64,000 bases of DNA from Muribaculaceae bacterium (GCA_023667015.1 JAMPAX010000001.1:665051-729050); one strand, 5' to 3'. Shown: positions 54,500 through 63,952, counted from the stretch's first letter. The notes: generated from the sequence alone by a model not told the origin. Translations and numbers: made by a program.

Positions 54500-56215
54500 A
54501 TGATTATAAACAAGAGTTTCGAAACTTTTTGTATTCGTTTTTATTCTCTCTCTGACAAGGTCTTTCCGGCTTTCCCTCATCGCAGGATATGGTGGCTGGT
54601 GGTATGGATCCTTTGTATGGCCGGCATCGCTGATATCCCCGGTACTGCAGAGTTTGAACTCTCTGCCTTTGCTCGCTGGAGCTACACCGTTTGTGTGGGT
54701 GCACTTAAAGCATTGGTACTTATCTGCACTGTTGGCTGGATATGGAAGGTTAAACCGCTCCGATGGATTCTTTATCCACTTTTTGTAATATTCGCGATTA
54801 TTAGCATAGTCAACGTGGGGTGTTGGTCTTTTTATGGCTTCGGCATTTCTCGCAAGATGATTCAACTTGTCGCGCTTACGAACCCGGGGGAATCATCTGA
54901 ATTCATCAGCGAGTTGGGAACTCAGTTGTGTATTTTTTTCTCTTCGTTCTCCACATGGTGTGGTTTGGCTGTTATTCTCTTCTGTCTCTGGTTGTTCACA
55001 AGGGTTCCACCATGTGCTTTTCGATATGTAACAGGTCTTCTCTGTATTTCGGGGCTCGTCATATATGGCTGGTTGGCTATAAATTTTAATACGGGGCGTA
55101 CGGCAGTTGCCTTATCGGTCAGAATCCCCAAGTATTATCTCGACATGACTCGTGCCAACCGTGAATTGCGTGAGCTTATCAATAGTCGCCCTCCGCTGCC
55201 TTATGCTGATGCCGTCAGAAGTTCTCATGCCGCAATGGATGTGGTAGTGATATTTGGTGAATCTGCTCAGCGTGAGAACCTTTCTTTATATGGGTTTGAA
55301 TTGCCAACGAGTCCTCAAATGGATGCAAGGAGCGATAGCTTATTTATCTTTACCGATGCTCTCTCTTCTTCTTCGTTGACCTACGTTAATATGCAACGTC
55401 TACTATCTTTCCAACCGGATAGCTCTCCGGAGGATGATTGGATAAAATTCCCTTCAATGATCGACTTGTTTAAAAAAGCCGGTTATACCACTTATTGGAT
55501 CTCTAACCAAGAGAAAAATGGTGAGGGCACGTCTGCCACCGGAGCTCTCAGTTCTGTGGCTGATGTGAAACGTTATGTTGGTAGAGAATACTTCGATGAT
55601 TCTATGCTGGTAGACCATAGCTATGATGACAAGGTGCTACCTGTCTTCAAGTACGCTATGTCTGATAGTTGCAGCGCACGTCTTATAATGTTGCATCTTC
55701 AAGGCTCCCATTTTATGTTTGCACGACGGTATCCGCAAAAGTGGGCTCGATTCTCTGCTTCAGATGTGTTGAGAAATGTGAAAAATCGACCGTGGCTCAA
55801 CGCTGATGGTGCGCAGTTATTGGCAGAGTATTCCAATTCTATTCTTTTCACCGATTTTATATGGGGAGAGATTGCTTCTACCGTAGCTTCTGATCCCCGG
55901 CCTGCTATCCTTATTTATCTTTCCGACCATGGACAAATGGTTAGTGCTAATGGTACAAATACCCAATATCGTGATGATAACGTGGCGCGTGTCCCTTTTG
56001 TTGTCTATGCAAATAAGGCCTACCGCAATGCCAATACGCAATTGATAGAGCGCATACGTAGTGCACAATCACGTCCTTTCTCTACTGCTTCTCTCGTTCA
56101 CATTCTCATTTCTCTTACAGGCACTTCCTACCCCCTTTACGATTCTGCAGTCAATCCTATCGACTCTGCTTTCTCTGCTCAACATCGGTATTTCGACTCA
56201 AAGGCTGTAAGATGA
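54500..56215 (+). CDS. EptA-like phosphoethanolamine transferase/sulfatase-fold membrane enzyme
   Basis: 571 aa. About five N-terminal membrane helices (WWLVVWILCMAGI ... FVIFAIISIVNVG ... YVTGLLCISGLVIY) and a C-terminal alkaline-phosphatase-fold domain: VVIFGESAQRENLSLYGFEL (metal site; the catalytic Thr of EptA is Ser), LHLQGSHFMFARRYP, YLSDHGQM with the metal-binding Asp-His. It probably modifies lipid A or glycan with phosphoethanolamine in the inner membrane. The frame is open into miaA upstream, but the MIINKSFE start after miaA is preferred. Confidence 0.85.
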   Translation: MIINKSFETFCIRFYSLSDKVFPAFPHRRIWWLVVWILCMAGIADIPGTAEFELSAFARWSYTVCVGALKALVLICTVGWIWKVKPLRWILYPLFVIFAIISIVNVGCWSFYGFGISRKMIQLVALTNPGESSEFISELGTQLCIFFSSFSTWCGLAVILFCLWLFTRVPPCAFRYVTGLLCISGLVIYGWLAINFNTGRTAVALSVRIPKYYLDMTRANRELRELINSRPPLPYADAVRSSHAAMDVVVIFGESAQRENLSLYGFELPTSPQMDARSDSLFIFTDALSSSSLTYVNMQRLLSFQPDSSPEDDWIKFPSMIDLFKKAGYTTYWISNQEKNGEGTSATGALSSVADVKRYVGREYFDDSMLVDHSYDDKVLPVFKYAMSDSCSARLIMLHLQGSHFMFARRYPQKWARFSASDVLRNVKNRPWLNADGAQLLAEYSNSILFTDFIWGEIASTVASDPRPAILIYLSDHGQMVSANGTNTQYRDDNVARVPFVVYANKAYRNANTQLIERIRSAQSRPFSTASLVHILISLTGTSYPLYDSAVNPIDSAFSAQHRYFDSKAVR

Positions 56216-56261
56216 AGGAATAAAAGTTGTAATATTTGAGTTATTTTTATGAGATGGTCTA

Positions 56262-58730
56262 TTAATGGTTGTGACCTTCACCATAACCGCCTGTATCTAT
56301 GTGTATGTGGCGTTCATGGACTTCACTGTTTGACTTCCCAAAGTTATAGCTTACGGATAATCTCAAGGTGCGTCCCCCAAGCCATTTGCTGATTGACTGA
56401 GTATATCCTTGTCCATATAGTATATCATGTGATTTTTTAGTGCCGAAGATATCTTTGCATACCAGGGAAATTCCCCATGCTCTGAAATTTCGTTTTATTC
56501 CGGCTTCCAGATCCCAATCGGATTCAACTCGTCCTTGTGCCGTAATCTTTTGTGAGTTGTATCTTCCTGTTGCCTGGAAGTTAAGCCCCCATGGGAGTTT
56601 CAATGATGCCATCATTCGAATATCATATACGAATCTGTTTTGCATTCGCCCGCTGACGGGATAATAGTCATCGTGCAACGGATATTCTGTCTTCCACGCT
56701 TTCATATGGCTGTTGTAGAGATTCACTGTTGTTGTAAGTGTCAAAAAATCAGTGAGCGTATTTCGCGATATTATCTCTATTCCTGCATCGGTCATGTTCC
56801 CTACATTTGCATGTCCGTAGTACATAGTGTTTATATCCGGATTTGATGCCATTGGGGCAAGAAAACTGACATGACTGATCATATCTTTGTGGGCTCGGAG
56901 GTATGCCGTGGCGGTCAGAAGATGTTTGTGCCATGTTTTTATGTAAGTTAGTTCAAGGGTATTACTGAATTCCGGTTGAATCAATGGATTCCCAAGGTGA
57001 ACCTCGGAGGGATCAGCGATATTTTCAAAAGTGTTTAGTTGGGGACCATATGGTCTGCGGATTCTGCGCGAATAGGTGAGTTTCAGCTCATTGTCGGGAT
57101 AAAAGTCCCATGAAATGGAGGCTGAAGGGAAGAGGGCAAGTTGGCTCTTCTTAAATTGATCTACGTCGATATCACTCTGTCCATAGGAAAGGGAGCGTGT
57201 TCGAATTTGCCAACTTTCTGCTCGTAGCCCTGCGGCGAAACTGAAGTTGTCATGCCCTCCTTTGAGGTCTATGAATAGCGAATTGATGTCTGTTGAATAT
57301 TTAAATCTGTTATAGAGATTATTCAGCGGAATCATGTTATCGGGAGAAGTGCCACTTGAGTATGATGCCGGACTATTTTCATGGTTGTAGTTGCCATGAT
57401 ATCCTGCATCCAGGCGTAGCCAAGGCAGCGCTTGTATGGAGTAGTCAACTGCTGCTTCCCAATTGTTGATTTTTACATCTTGATGTTGTCCGCGATATAC
57501 TGTCGTAGTTGGTGTTTCTTTGTCTCCCCAATATTCCGTTTCGGTTGAATTATTATCGTTGGGGCCTTGCCATATGTTGTAGCTGACGTTCATATCCAGA
57601 TAATGATTCGAGCTAAACGTATGCTTATAGCCTACCATGATATTGGCTCCTTTTGTGTCCCCCTTTTCGCGCATTAGGTTATGATTGCTCTCCCAGAGTC
57701 CGGGTATCGTTGAGTTATGTAGTGTCTCGGTACGTCCCCATTTGTGGCCGAGCGTTCCTATCGCATTAATGTATATCATATTATTATCGTTAGGAAAATA
57801 ATTCGCTCCTAATCGCAGAAAACCGCTATTCTCATTCTTGCGGATTTTACCCTGTGATATAAGGGTAGTTCCATCTGTATATATTCTTTCAGACTCTACA
57901 CCTCCGGGTTGATGCCGGCTTCGTAATCCTAAGCCGGCAAATGTCTCGAATTTTCCTCTATTATAATTGAAATTGAAGTTTAGACTGGATGTACCTCGAG
58001 TATCTACACTTGCATCTGCGCTTCCGTAATACCCTTCCTGATGTTTCTCTTTGAGAATAATGTTGATTATTCCGGCAGTTCCGTCTGCAGAGTGACGCGA
58101 TGATGGATTTGTCATCACTTCTATGCTTGCTATGCTCTCTGCCGGTATCTGACGAAGCATTTGAGATCTGTTGTCGGCATTCATTCCCATTTGTTTCCCG
58201 TTAATCCATACCAGCACATCGCTATTGCCTCGAAGTGATATCTCTCCATCATGATTTACGTTAACTGAGGGAACTGAGCCTAAGAGTTCTTCGGCTGTAG
58301 CTCCTCCTGATGAGATATTCGAACTCACATTGAAAACCCGGTGTTCGCTATCTACTGTCATCTGGCTTTTTTGTCCGGTGACTACTATCTCTTGGAGCAT
58401 TTTGGAATCCTCTGCCATCTCTATTGTTCCCAAATCGATAGGGGTTTTTCCAATGTTGAGATTCCGTTCCTGTGGAACCATTCCTAAATTGGTAAATTTT
58501 ATAATATATGAGCCTGGATTTTCTATTTCAAGAAGGAATTTTCCATCAATGTCGGACATCGTCCCAATTGGTAGATTCTTTCCGCTTTCTTCTTCGATAA
58601 GTGCAACTGTCACAAACTCCAATGGTTCTGACGTTCTCTTCTCTATGATTCTTCCGGATATTTTTGTCTGGGACATCGCCGTGATGGCTGATATATAAAG
58701 TATGGTTGCTATAACAGTCCGTATTTTCAT
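56262..58730 (-). CDS. Outer-membrane beta-barrel receptor (TonB-dependent type)
   Basis: 822 aa. Signal peptide (MKIRTVIATILYISAITAMS), carboxypeptidase-regulatory domain (ISGRIIEKRTSEPLEFVTVA), plug-like part (VNHDGEISLRGNSDVLVWIN, SIEVMTNPSSRHSADGTAGI) and a long barrel of the outer-membrane-beta-barrel family. The tail is very His-rich (HERHIHIDTGGYGEGHNH), hinting at a metal ligand; inference only. The ATG chosen opens the signal; the frame extends 15 codons upstream without one. Convergent with the EptA-like gene, 46 bases apart. Confidence 0.88.
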   Translation of the reverse strand: MKIRTVIATILYISAITAMSQTKISGRIIEKRTSEPLEFVTVALIEEESGKNLPIGTMSDIDGKFLLEIENPGSYIIKFTNLGMVPQERNLNIGKTPIDLGTIEMAEDSKMLQEIVVTGQKSQMTVDSEHRVFNVSSNISSGGATAEELLGSVPSVNVNHDGEISLRGNSDVLVWINGKQMGMNADNRSQMLRQIPAESIASIEVMTNPSSRHSADGTAGIINIILKEKHQEGYYGSADASVDTRGTSSLNFNFNYNRGKFETFAGLGLRSRHQPGGVESERIYTDGTTLISQGKIRKNENSGFLRLGANYFPNDNNMIYINAIGTLGHKWGRTETLHNSTIPGLWESNHNLMREKGDTKGANIMVGYKHTFSSNHYLDMNVSYNIWQGPNDNNSTETEYWGDKETPTTTVYRGQHQDVKINNWEAAVDYSIQALPWLRLDAGYHGNYNHENSPASYSSGTSPDNMIPLNNLYNRFKYSTDINSLFIDLKGGHDNFSFAAGLRAESWQIRTRSLSYGQSDIDVDQFKKSQLALFPSASISWDFYPDNELKLTYSRRIRRPYGPQLNTFENIADPSEVHLGNPLIQPEFSNTLELTYIKTWHKHLLTATAYLRAHKDMISHVSFLAPMASNPDINTMYYGHANVGNMTDAGIEIISRNTLTDFLTLTTTVNLYNSHMKAWKTEYPLHDDYYPVSGRMQNRFVYDIRMMASLKLPWGLNFQATGRYNSQKITAQGRVESDWDLEAGIKRNFRAWGISLVCKDIFGTKKSHDILYGQGYTQSISKWLGGRTLRLSVSYNFGKSNSEVHERHIHIDTGGYGEGHNH

Positions 58731-58801
58731 ATTTTTGAGTATTTGATCAATTTGTTTGAACTTTTTCGTCTGCAAATTTAGTTATCTATTTTTGCAACCT
58801 G

Positions 58802-58835
58802 TTTGCAATTATAAGCTCAATTATTTGTACCTTTG
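58802..58835 (+). promoter_or_regulatory. Predicted promoter of the DUF6198/YitT-like gene
   Basis: TTTG, 22 bases (slightly long), TACCTTTG. Transcription from here would start near 58842, ruling out the longer ORF reaching 58756. A reverse-strand -7 box (TAAATTTG) for the receptor gene lies at 58773-58780. Confidence 0.5.
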
Positions 58836-58929
58836 CATTGGAAGTTTTTTAATCTTTTTTTACTTCTTAAGTTTTCGTAAAAAGGTTAGACTACTTCTTA
58901 GGAAAATGCTTCAGATAAATAAATCCGTG

Positions 58930-59709
58930 ATGGAAACAAGTATGTATAAATCTTTTTATAAAGCTGGGGAATTAGATATCGCCGGATTTTTATGGCAACA
59001 TTTATGGCTTGTAATTTCTTTGTTTGTTATGACCTTGGGAGTGGCGCTATGTGTGCGCTCAGATTTAGGAAGTAGTGTAATTTCTACTATCCCTTTTGTC
59101 CTGACTCTTGCCGGAGATGATAGCATTATTAAAGGTCTTACCATTGGCCAGTGGACTTACGTGATGAATTTTATTCTGGTGGGTCTCCAAGCCTTAATCC
59201 TTCGCCGTAGGTTTGAACCTTCTCAGCTTTTTCAGCTGATAATCGGATTCCTCTTCGGTTGGCTCCTGGATCTGAATATGGCATTAACGAGCTTATTGAA
59301 TATAGACAGCCTCGTACTCCAGATCCTATCTCAGTTTATTGGCTGTATAATTCTTGGTGTCGGTATTGCTTTTGAAATCAAGTGTGGCTCTGTAACTATG
59401 CCCGGCGAGGGGTTGCCCGCGGCTATTTGTAAGCTTACAGGGGCTGCTTTTGCAAAGATTAAGATTTTTGTTGATATTTCTCTTGTTGCTATTGCCGTTT
59501 TATTGGGCTATTTTTTTTTCGGAACTTGGTTGTGGCAGGTCGTAGGGCCGGGTACTCTCTTCGCTATGATTTTCGTAGGTGCTGTCGTCAAGTTTACCAC
59601 CCCTCGTATTAGTTGGTTTGACACTATGCTGTCGGTCCATCTGAGATTTAAAAGGTATATTTATGGTTTGGCGAAGTTCTTAAATAAATCTAAAAGTCTA
59701 AATTGTTAA
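58930..59709 (+). CDS. DUF6198/YitT-like multi-pass membrane protein
   Basis: 259 aa, six membrane helices. Family-like motifs: VMTLGVALCVRSDLGSSVIS at the start, then QLIIGFLFGWLLDLNMAL, FIGCIILGVGIAFEIKCGSV and TMPGEGLPAAICKLTG. YczE/YitT-like proteins of this kind are uncharacterised. The start was placed by the promoter; an ATG 24 bases upstream (MLQINKSV) is also possible. Its stop TAA overlaps the next ATG by one base (TAATG), so it is coupled to the DAHP synthase gene, although the roles look unrelated. Confidence 0.82.
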   Translation: METSMYKSFYKAGELDIAGFLWQHLWLVISLFVMTLGVALCVRSDLGSSVISTIPFVLTLAGDDSIIKGLTIGQWTYVMNFILVGLQALILRRRFEPSQLFQLIIGFLFGWLLDLNMALTSLLNIDSLVLQILSQFIGCIILGVGIAFEIKCGSVTMPGEGLPAAICKLTGAAFAKIKIFVDISLVAIAVLLGYFFFGTWLWQVVGPGTLFAMIFVGAVVKFTTPRISWFDTMLSVHLRFKRYIYGLAKFLNKSKSLNC

Positions 59710-60785
59710 TGATTCTTAAAGAGTTAAAGCCCTTATTGCCAACTTCTTTTCAAGAGGTTTCTCCTATTATAATTGCCGGTCCTTGTGCTGCGGAGTCGGA
59801 GGAACAAGTTATTGAGACTGCCAAAAGCCTCTCTAAGATTGGTGTGAAAATCTTTCGTGCCGGTGTATGGAAACCGCGTACGAAGCCTGGTGGCTTCGAG
59901 GGCGTTGGGCTCCCTGCGTTAAGGTGGCTTCGGCAAGTTAAGATGCAGACAGGTATGCTTGTCTGTTGTGAAGTTGCTAATAAATATCATGTAGAATCTG
60001 CTCTTGAAGAAGGGGTGGATATATTGTGGATTGGTGCAAGAACAACTGCTAATCCCTTTGCCGTGCAGGAAATTGCAGATGCGGTGAAGTATATCAACCC
60101 GGACATACCCATATTAGTTAAGAACCCCGTAAATCCGGATCTCGAATTATGGATTGGCGCTCTTTTGAGATTTTACAATGCCGGAATATTGCGACTTGGA
60201 GCTGTTCATCGCGGTTTTTCGGTTTATGGTAAGCATCTTTATAGAAATGTTCCTCAATGGGATATTCCGATTGAGCTTCGGCTTCGCTGTCCTAATCTTA
60301 AGATAATTGTAGACCCCTCTCATATTGGAGGCAGTAGGGAACTTATTGCTCCTTTATCTCAGCAGGCTCTTGATATGGGTTTTGATGGTCTTATTATTGA
60401 AAGTCATTGCAATCCGACTTGTGCTCTCAGCGATGCAGCTCAGCAACTTACTCCTGCTGATCTTGGTACCGTTCTTAATTCGCTCTCCATTCGTGACCAT
60501 AATGACAGCTCGGAATCTCTATCTTTACTTCGCGAGGAAATTGATTGTATTGACAATGAGATAATTGAACTATTAGGAAAGAGAATGAAGATTAGTCGAG
60601 AAATCGGAAAGTACAAGAAATTGCATGGCATGCCGGTAGTACAGCCCGATCGCTACAATGATGTTATTTCGAGCCGATTGCAAATAGGTGATACCATAAA
60701 TCTCGACAAAAACTTCTTAAGAAAAATCCTCTTGGCCATCCACGACGAAAGTGTCCGTCAACAGCTTATCATAAACAACAGCTAA
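59709..60785 (+). CDS. Bifunctional DAHP synthase / chorismate mutase
   Basis: 358 aa. The first 260 residues are a type I DAHP synthase of the AroA(G)-beta form: IIAGPCAAESEEQVIETA, RAGVWKPRTKPGGFEGVGL, WIGARTTANPFAVQEIAD, VKNPVNPDLELWIGAL, IVDPSHIGGSRE and ESHCNPTCALSDA. The last 90 residues are a type II chorismate mutase (AroQ) domain: LLREEIDCIDNEIIELLGKR, RMKISREIGKYKK, QPDRYNDVISSR, RKILLAIHDESVRQQ. It runs the first shikimate step and the branch to prephenate; the mutase domain often gives feedback control by prephenate. Confidence 0.93.
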   Translation: MILKELKPLLPTSFQEVSPIIIAGPCAAESEEQVIETAKSLSKIGVKIFRAGVWKPRTKPGGFEGVGLPALRWLRQVKMQTGMLVCCEVANKYHVESALEEGVDILWIGARTTANPFAVQEIADAVKYINPDIPILVKNPVNPDLELWIGALLRFYNAGILRLGAVHRGFSVYGKHLYRNVPQWDIPIELRLRCPNLKIIVDPSHIGGSRELIAPLSQQALDMGFDGLIIESHCNPTCALSDAAQQLTPADLGTVLNSLSIRDHNDSSESLSLLREEIDCIDNEIIELLGKRMKISREIGKYKKLHGMPVVQPDRYNDVISSRLQIGDTINLDKNFLRKILLAIHDESVRQQLIINNS

Positions 60786-60787
60786 CA

Positions 60788-60833
60788 ATAAACAAGAGAT
60801 GATTCCATATCAATAGAATCATCTCTTGTTTAT
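60788..60833 (+). terminator. Terminator of the DAHP synthase/chorismate mutase gene
   Basis: 18-bp perfect stem, inner arms ACAAGAGATGATTC / GAATCATCTCTTGT, loop of 10 bases, T/A-rich flanks. Symmetric, so it may serve the convergent gene too. Confidence 0.85.
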
Positions 60834-60978
60834 ATCTAAAAGGACGAAAACCGCCGGGAACAGCTGTGTGAGGGCTGAAGCCCGAAGTTTTAATATACTG
60901 ATGCCATAGGATAGGCCTTAATCTTAATCTTTGGGAATATTAGTGATTGCTGAATTATATATCTCATTCCAATGGAGC

Positions 60979-60996
60979 AATTAAACAGCTACTTAT
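60979..60996. repeat. Solo right terminus of family 3
   Basis: 18 bases, AATTAAACAGCTACTTAT, identical to the right end of family 3 copy 1, with no core beside it. Either a deletion remnant or a chance match. Confidence 0.4.
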
Positions 60997-61099
60997 GGAT
61001 TATGAGATTATAATTACAGTCGGCGTTCTCTTGACACTTAAATATAAATTCTAAACGGGAGTTTTCAAGTCGCATAGAGCCTTGGAAACTTGTGTGACT

Positions 61100-62740
61100 T
61101 TACTTGCTGTTTAATGGTGACCGTTCTGAATTAAACCAGCGAGATTCTACTCCGGCTATGTCAAGTATGATTTGACTTACATCTGCAAGATTAATTTTAT
61201 TGTTGACAGCTTCTTTTATTCGTTTATATGTTTGGGCATGTCGACTGCGATATTCCGGGGTGGTATATACAAAGAATGGCACCTCGTATAAATATTTATA
61301 CATGTATGCATTGGGCGCTTCTAAAGTGCGACCATATTGATTTCGGAAGTCGTGTATCTCTTCGCCATGATCAGAATGATATATCAGAATTGCATCTTTT
61401 CCTCGAAGTGAGTTTATAATCTCACCGATAACGATGTCATTGTATCGAGTGGCATTATCGTAATGTATTAGATCTTGAATCTGCTCTTCGGTCAATGTTT
61501 TTCTGTATTTATAATTGGACGGACTAAAGACACTATATTTTGTATCATATCGTTTTTGAGCCGGTAAATGCTGTCCCATTAAATGATAAATACTGAACAT
61601 TGGCTTTTGTTCGCCATGCTGCTGAAGCTCTCTTTCTATAAATTCCTTATCGTAAGGATACAACTCCGTATTTCGATAGTTTAGGCTTGCCTCCGACACC
61701 TTTTTAGAATTAAGAAACCACATGTTCTTTTGATCCCATTTAAGGTCTCCTTGCGACATTGTTGTCTGGTTGTCATGAAGATATACATGATAGCCTGCAT
61801 TCTTTAAAAGGGTGGGAAGAAGTGGGTAATCTTCATAGTTATCAAGTTGATTAGCACCCCGGGTGCTATAAATATATTCCATCACCTCCTGTGTGCTGAT
61901 TGATGGTGTCATAACATTGTTAAAGACCAATAAATTACCATCGTTATACTCTTTCTCCAATCTCGGCTGAGTATTTAATTTGTACCCGTAAAGTGGTGAG
62001 TGATATTTATTGAAGGATTCCCCTATGACCCATATAATTTCTTCCGGTATGTCGCTGTCATATGCTAAGCTGCCGTCTGCGTGCGCTGTTACCGCTTCCA
62101 AATCTTCTAATTTATGACTCTGTGAGATGGAATGCCCGATGGCTATTCCAAACTGCATAATGGAAGGATATGCAAGTTGCTCATACCAGAATGGCGTAAA
62201 TATAGCCAATGTGTTAAAAACCAGAGATATTGTTAATAATATTGTAGTGATTATTCCTATAAACTTTATATTCAGCAAATTAGATTTTCTATTGCATATC
62301 AATTTAGTTAGCTGATAGATACCAAAAGTTACGCCAATTATACATGCTATCGTAAGAAGGGTATACCAATTGCATAGATAATGAGAAATGAATTCGGATG
62401 CCTCTGTGCCATTTGTCTGATTTATTAGCAATATTATTCTGTTTGACATTCGAGTTTTGTAGGTGAAAAACAAATAAAATTCTGTAATTGTTAGGAATAA
62501 CAGAGCTCCGCAAATCAGGTATTTCCCCCATTGTTTCAAGGAGGAAAGCCAAGTAAAAAGAAGTGCGGGCGCAAAGGCCAACATCGAGCAACACAGAAAA
62601 CGAACTTTAGCAAAATGAAAAAGGCCATCATCTCCGAACTTTAAACAACCCGGAGCAGCCAGCAGCACCCAAAACGTTATCAAAAGCGGTAGGTGTCTTT
62701 TGACCCAAGGTGCGAAAGTAAACTTAATCCAACGAATCAT
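61100..62740 (-). CDS. EptA-like phosphoethanolamine transferase/sulfatase-fold membrane enzyme (second copy)
   Basis: 546 aa. Five N-terminal membrane helices (LLITFWVLLAAPGCLKF, CSMLAFAPALLFTWL, LICGALLFLTITEFYLFF, ...) and an alkaline-phosphatase-fold domain: WVIGESFNKYHSPLYGYKLN (metal/nucleophile region, Ser where EptA has Thr), YHLMGQHLPAQKRY, IYHSDHGEEIHDF (metal-binding His-Ser-Asp-His). Same fold class as the gene at 54.5 kb but little sequence identity by eye. It probably adds phosphoethanolamine to lipid A or core sugars. It shares the strand with the acyltransferase 64 bases upstream. Confidence 0.84.
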   Translation of the reverse strand: MIRWIKFTFAPWVKRHLPLLITFWVLLAAPGCLKFGDDGLFHFAKVRFLCCSMLAFAPALLFTWLSSLKQWGKYLICGALLFLTITEFYLFFTYKTRMSNRIILLINQTNGTEASEFISHYLCNWYTLLTIACIIGVTFGIYQLTKLICNRKSNLLNIKFIGIITTILLTISLVFNTLAIFTPFWYEQLAYPSIMQFGIAIGHSISQSHKLEDLEAVTAHADGSLAYDSDIPEEIIWVIGESFNKYHSPLYGYKLNTQPRLEKEYNDGNLLVFNNVMTPSISTQEVMEYIYSTRGANQLDNYEDYPLLPTLLKNAGYHVYLHDNQTTMSQGDLKWDQKNMWFLNSKKVSEASLNYRNTELYPYDKEFIERELQQHGEQKPMFSIYHLMGQHLPAQKRYDTKYSVFSPSNYKYRKTLTEEQIQDLIHYDNATRYNDIVIGEIINSLRGKDAILIYHSDHGEEIHDFRNQYGRTLEAPNAYMYKYLYEVPFFVYTTPEYRSRHAQTYKRIKEAVNNKINLADVSQIILDIAGVESRWFNSERSPLNSK

Positions 62741-62804
62741 TTCAATTGCAAAATTAGGAAATAATCTGAGAAAATCAGAATTTAGAGAGCAACGACAATA
62801 TCTT

Positions 62805-63455
62805 TTAACGCTCCCAGGAAATTTCCCTCCGGACTATCGAGCAATTATTTCCGTTGCCTGCTATGATGCAATTTTCTTCATTGAATTGTTTTGTTAATAC
62901 TGATCCGGCACCAATCACACACCCATTAGCGATTCTTGTTCCCTTTAAAATGATAGTTTTGCTGCATACCCACACATTATCACCTACTTCTATAGCTCGG
63001 GGGAGATTTATACATTTGCCGTTAACATTATTAATTTTATGAAAATCTGCATCCATAATTTGTATATCCCATGAGAACAGACAATTATCGCCAATATTAA
63101 TCTCCTTGTCACAAATTATTGTTACGTTTCCTGTGGTGTTAAAATTCTTTCCTAATAATAGTCGTGCATTTTCGTTTATACTAATCCGAGACCCCGGGGC
63201 AATATGGATATTTCCCGAGATTATTAATTCACCCGTTATATCAATAATTGTTCGTTCATATTGCATATCTCGAGTGGCTAATGGCTGATTACTACCAAAT
63301 CGGATAAGTCCCTTTCTTAGATTCCCATTGACCTTAATCTTACCACTTATATCTCTAAAAACAACGTGGGAATGGACTAAAATAGGAAGATGTAGTAATC
63401 CCTGTATCCCAAAAAAATGAAAATTATAGTATATTGTCTTAAAAAGGTTGAGCAT
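62805..63455 (-). CDS. Hexapeptide-repeat acyltransferase
   Basis: 216 aa, left-handed beta-helix: short units such as GELIISGNIHIAPGSRISI, ARLLLGKNFNT, INIGDNCLFSWDIQIMDADFH, IEVGDNVWVCSKTIILKG and ANGCVIGAGSVLTKQ. The DxxFH segment supplies the usual catalytic His. It resembles O-acetyltransferases (WbbJ-like) of surface polysaccharide pathways. No glycosyltransferase cluster is next to it within the window; the right side is short and unreadable beyond 64 kb. Confidence 0.85.
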   Translation of the reverse strand: MLNLFKTIYYNFHFFGIQGLLHLPILVHSHVVFRDISGKIKVNGNLRKGLIRFGSNQPLATRDMQYERTIIDITGELIISGNIHIAPGSRISINENARLLLGKNFNTTGNVTIICDKEINIGDNCLFSWDIQIMDADFHKINNVNGKCINLPRAIEVGDNVWVCSKTIILKGTRIANGCVIGAGSVLTKQFNEENCIIAGNGNNCSIVRREISWER

Positions 63456-63506
63456 ATTTCTCTATTTACTTTTATTGAATACAGTATTGAAATAGTTATA
63501 CATATA

Positions 63507-63713
63507 TTAAACGAATGAATCAGAGTTGAGATTCATTGAGTATTGTGTATGAATCTCTTTTATTTCATTTCCCTTAATAGAATCCAATGGAACTAATCGG
63601 AGGGTATTAGGACCGGATGGTTGGCCGCCTACTCCCAAAGCTATTATGACCTTACGGTGGTTGTCCCTTTGGAACTTATGATAAGGTTCTGTCTGCCAGT
63701 CCTCGAACTTCAC
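63507..63713 (-). CDS. Hypothetical 68-residue ORF, GTG start
   Basis: A GTG-started frame giving a hydrophilic peptide (EDWQTEPYHKFQRDNHRKV, GVGGQPSGPNTLRL). Not recognised. It begins in a GTGA overlap with the stop of a 29-aa membrane ORF, so the two could be a coupled pair, or one frame-shifted membrane-anchored protein. No strong evidence that it is expressed. Confidence 0.35.
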   Translation of the reverse strand: MKFEDWQTEPYHKFQRDNHRKVIIALGVGGQPSGPNTLRLVPLDSIKGNEIKEIHTQYSMNLNSDSFV

Positions 63714-63799
63714 CCGTCTGTGCCATCTTTATTGGTTGACAACAATCCAATGCCGGCGAAAATTGCAATTATACCGCAAATAATTAATACGTAAGCCAT
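63710..63799 (-). CDS. 29-residue single-helix ORF
   Basis: MAYVLIICGIIAIFAGIGLL then STNKDGTDG. One hydrophobic helix followed by a polar tail, ending where the next frame begins (GTGA). A TACCTTTG -7 box on this strand (63841-63848) lies about 42 bases upstream. Possibly a small membrane protein, or the N-terminus of a frame-shifted one. Confidence 0.35.
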   Translation of the reverse strand: MAYVLIICGIIAIFAGIGLLSTNKDGTDG

Positions 63800-63853
63800 C
63801 TTTATATCCATAAATATATTTCCAAATCTATATTTTTTTACAAAGGTACATAA

Positions 63854-63952
63854 AAAAACAATTTTGAAGGCACAGAAGACCGGGCACCTGACCCTGCCGC
63901 CATACGCGAACTTGCCGAGTCTTACTCAGAAATGATAGCAGTATATCTATAA
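63854..63952 (+). pseudogene. Possible C-terminal remnant of a gene
   Basis: In-frame translation without a start: GTEDRAPDPAAIRELAESYS, then EMIAVYL and a stop. It reads like a protein C-terminus but starts after a stop codon in AT-rich sequence. It could be the tail of a gene broken by rearrangement, or chance. Confidence 0.25.

Larger units (their letters stand above)
60786..61099. other. 314-base intergenic region with terminator and family 3 remnant
   Basis: Between convergent genes. It begins with the terminator of the DAHP synthase gene and contains GGGCTGAAGCCC, a short palindrome near 60870, then AATTAAACAGCTACTTAT, the exact right terminus of family 3 copy 1. No gene seen. Confidence 0.6.

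Noticed and set aside
58756..58929. Longer N-terminus of the DUF6198/YitT-like protein
   Set aside because: It would begin before the predicted transcription start near 58842 and overlap the divergent receptor gene's promoter.
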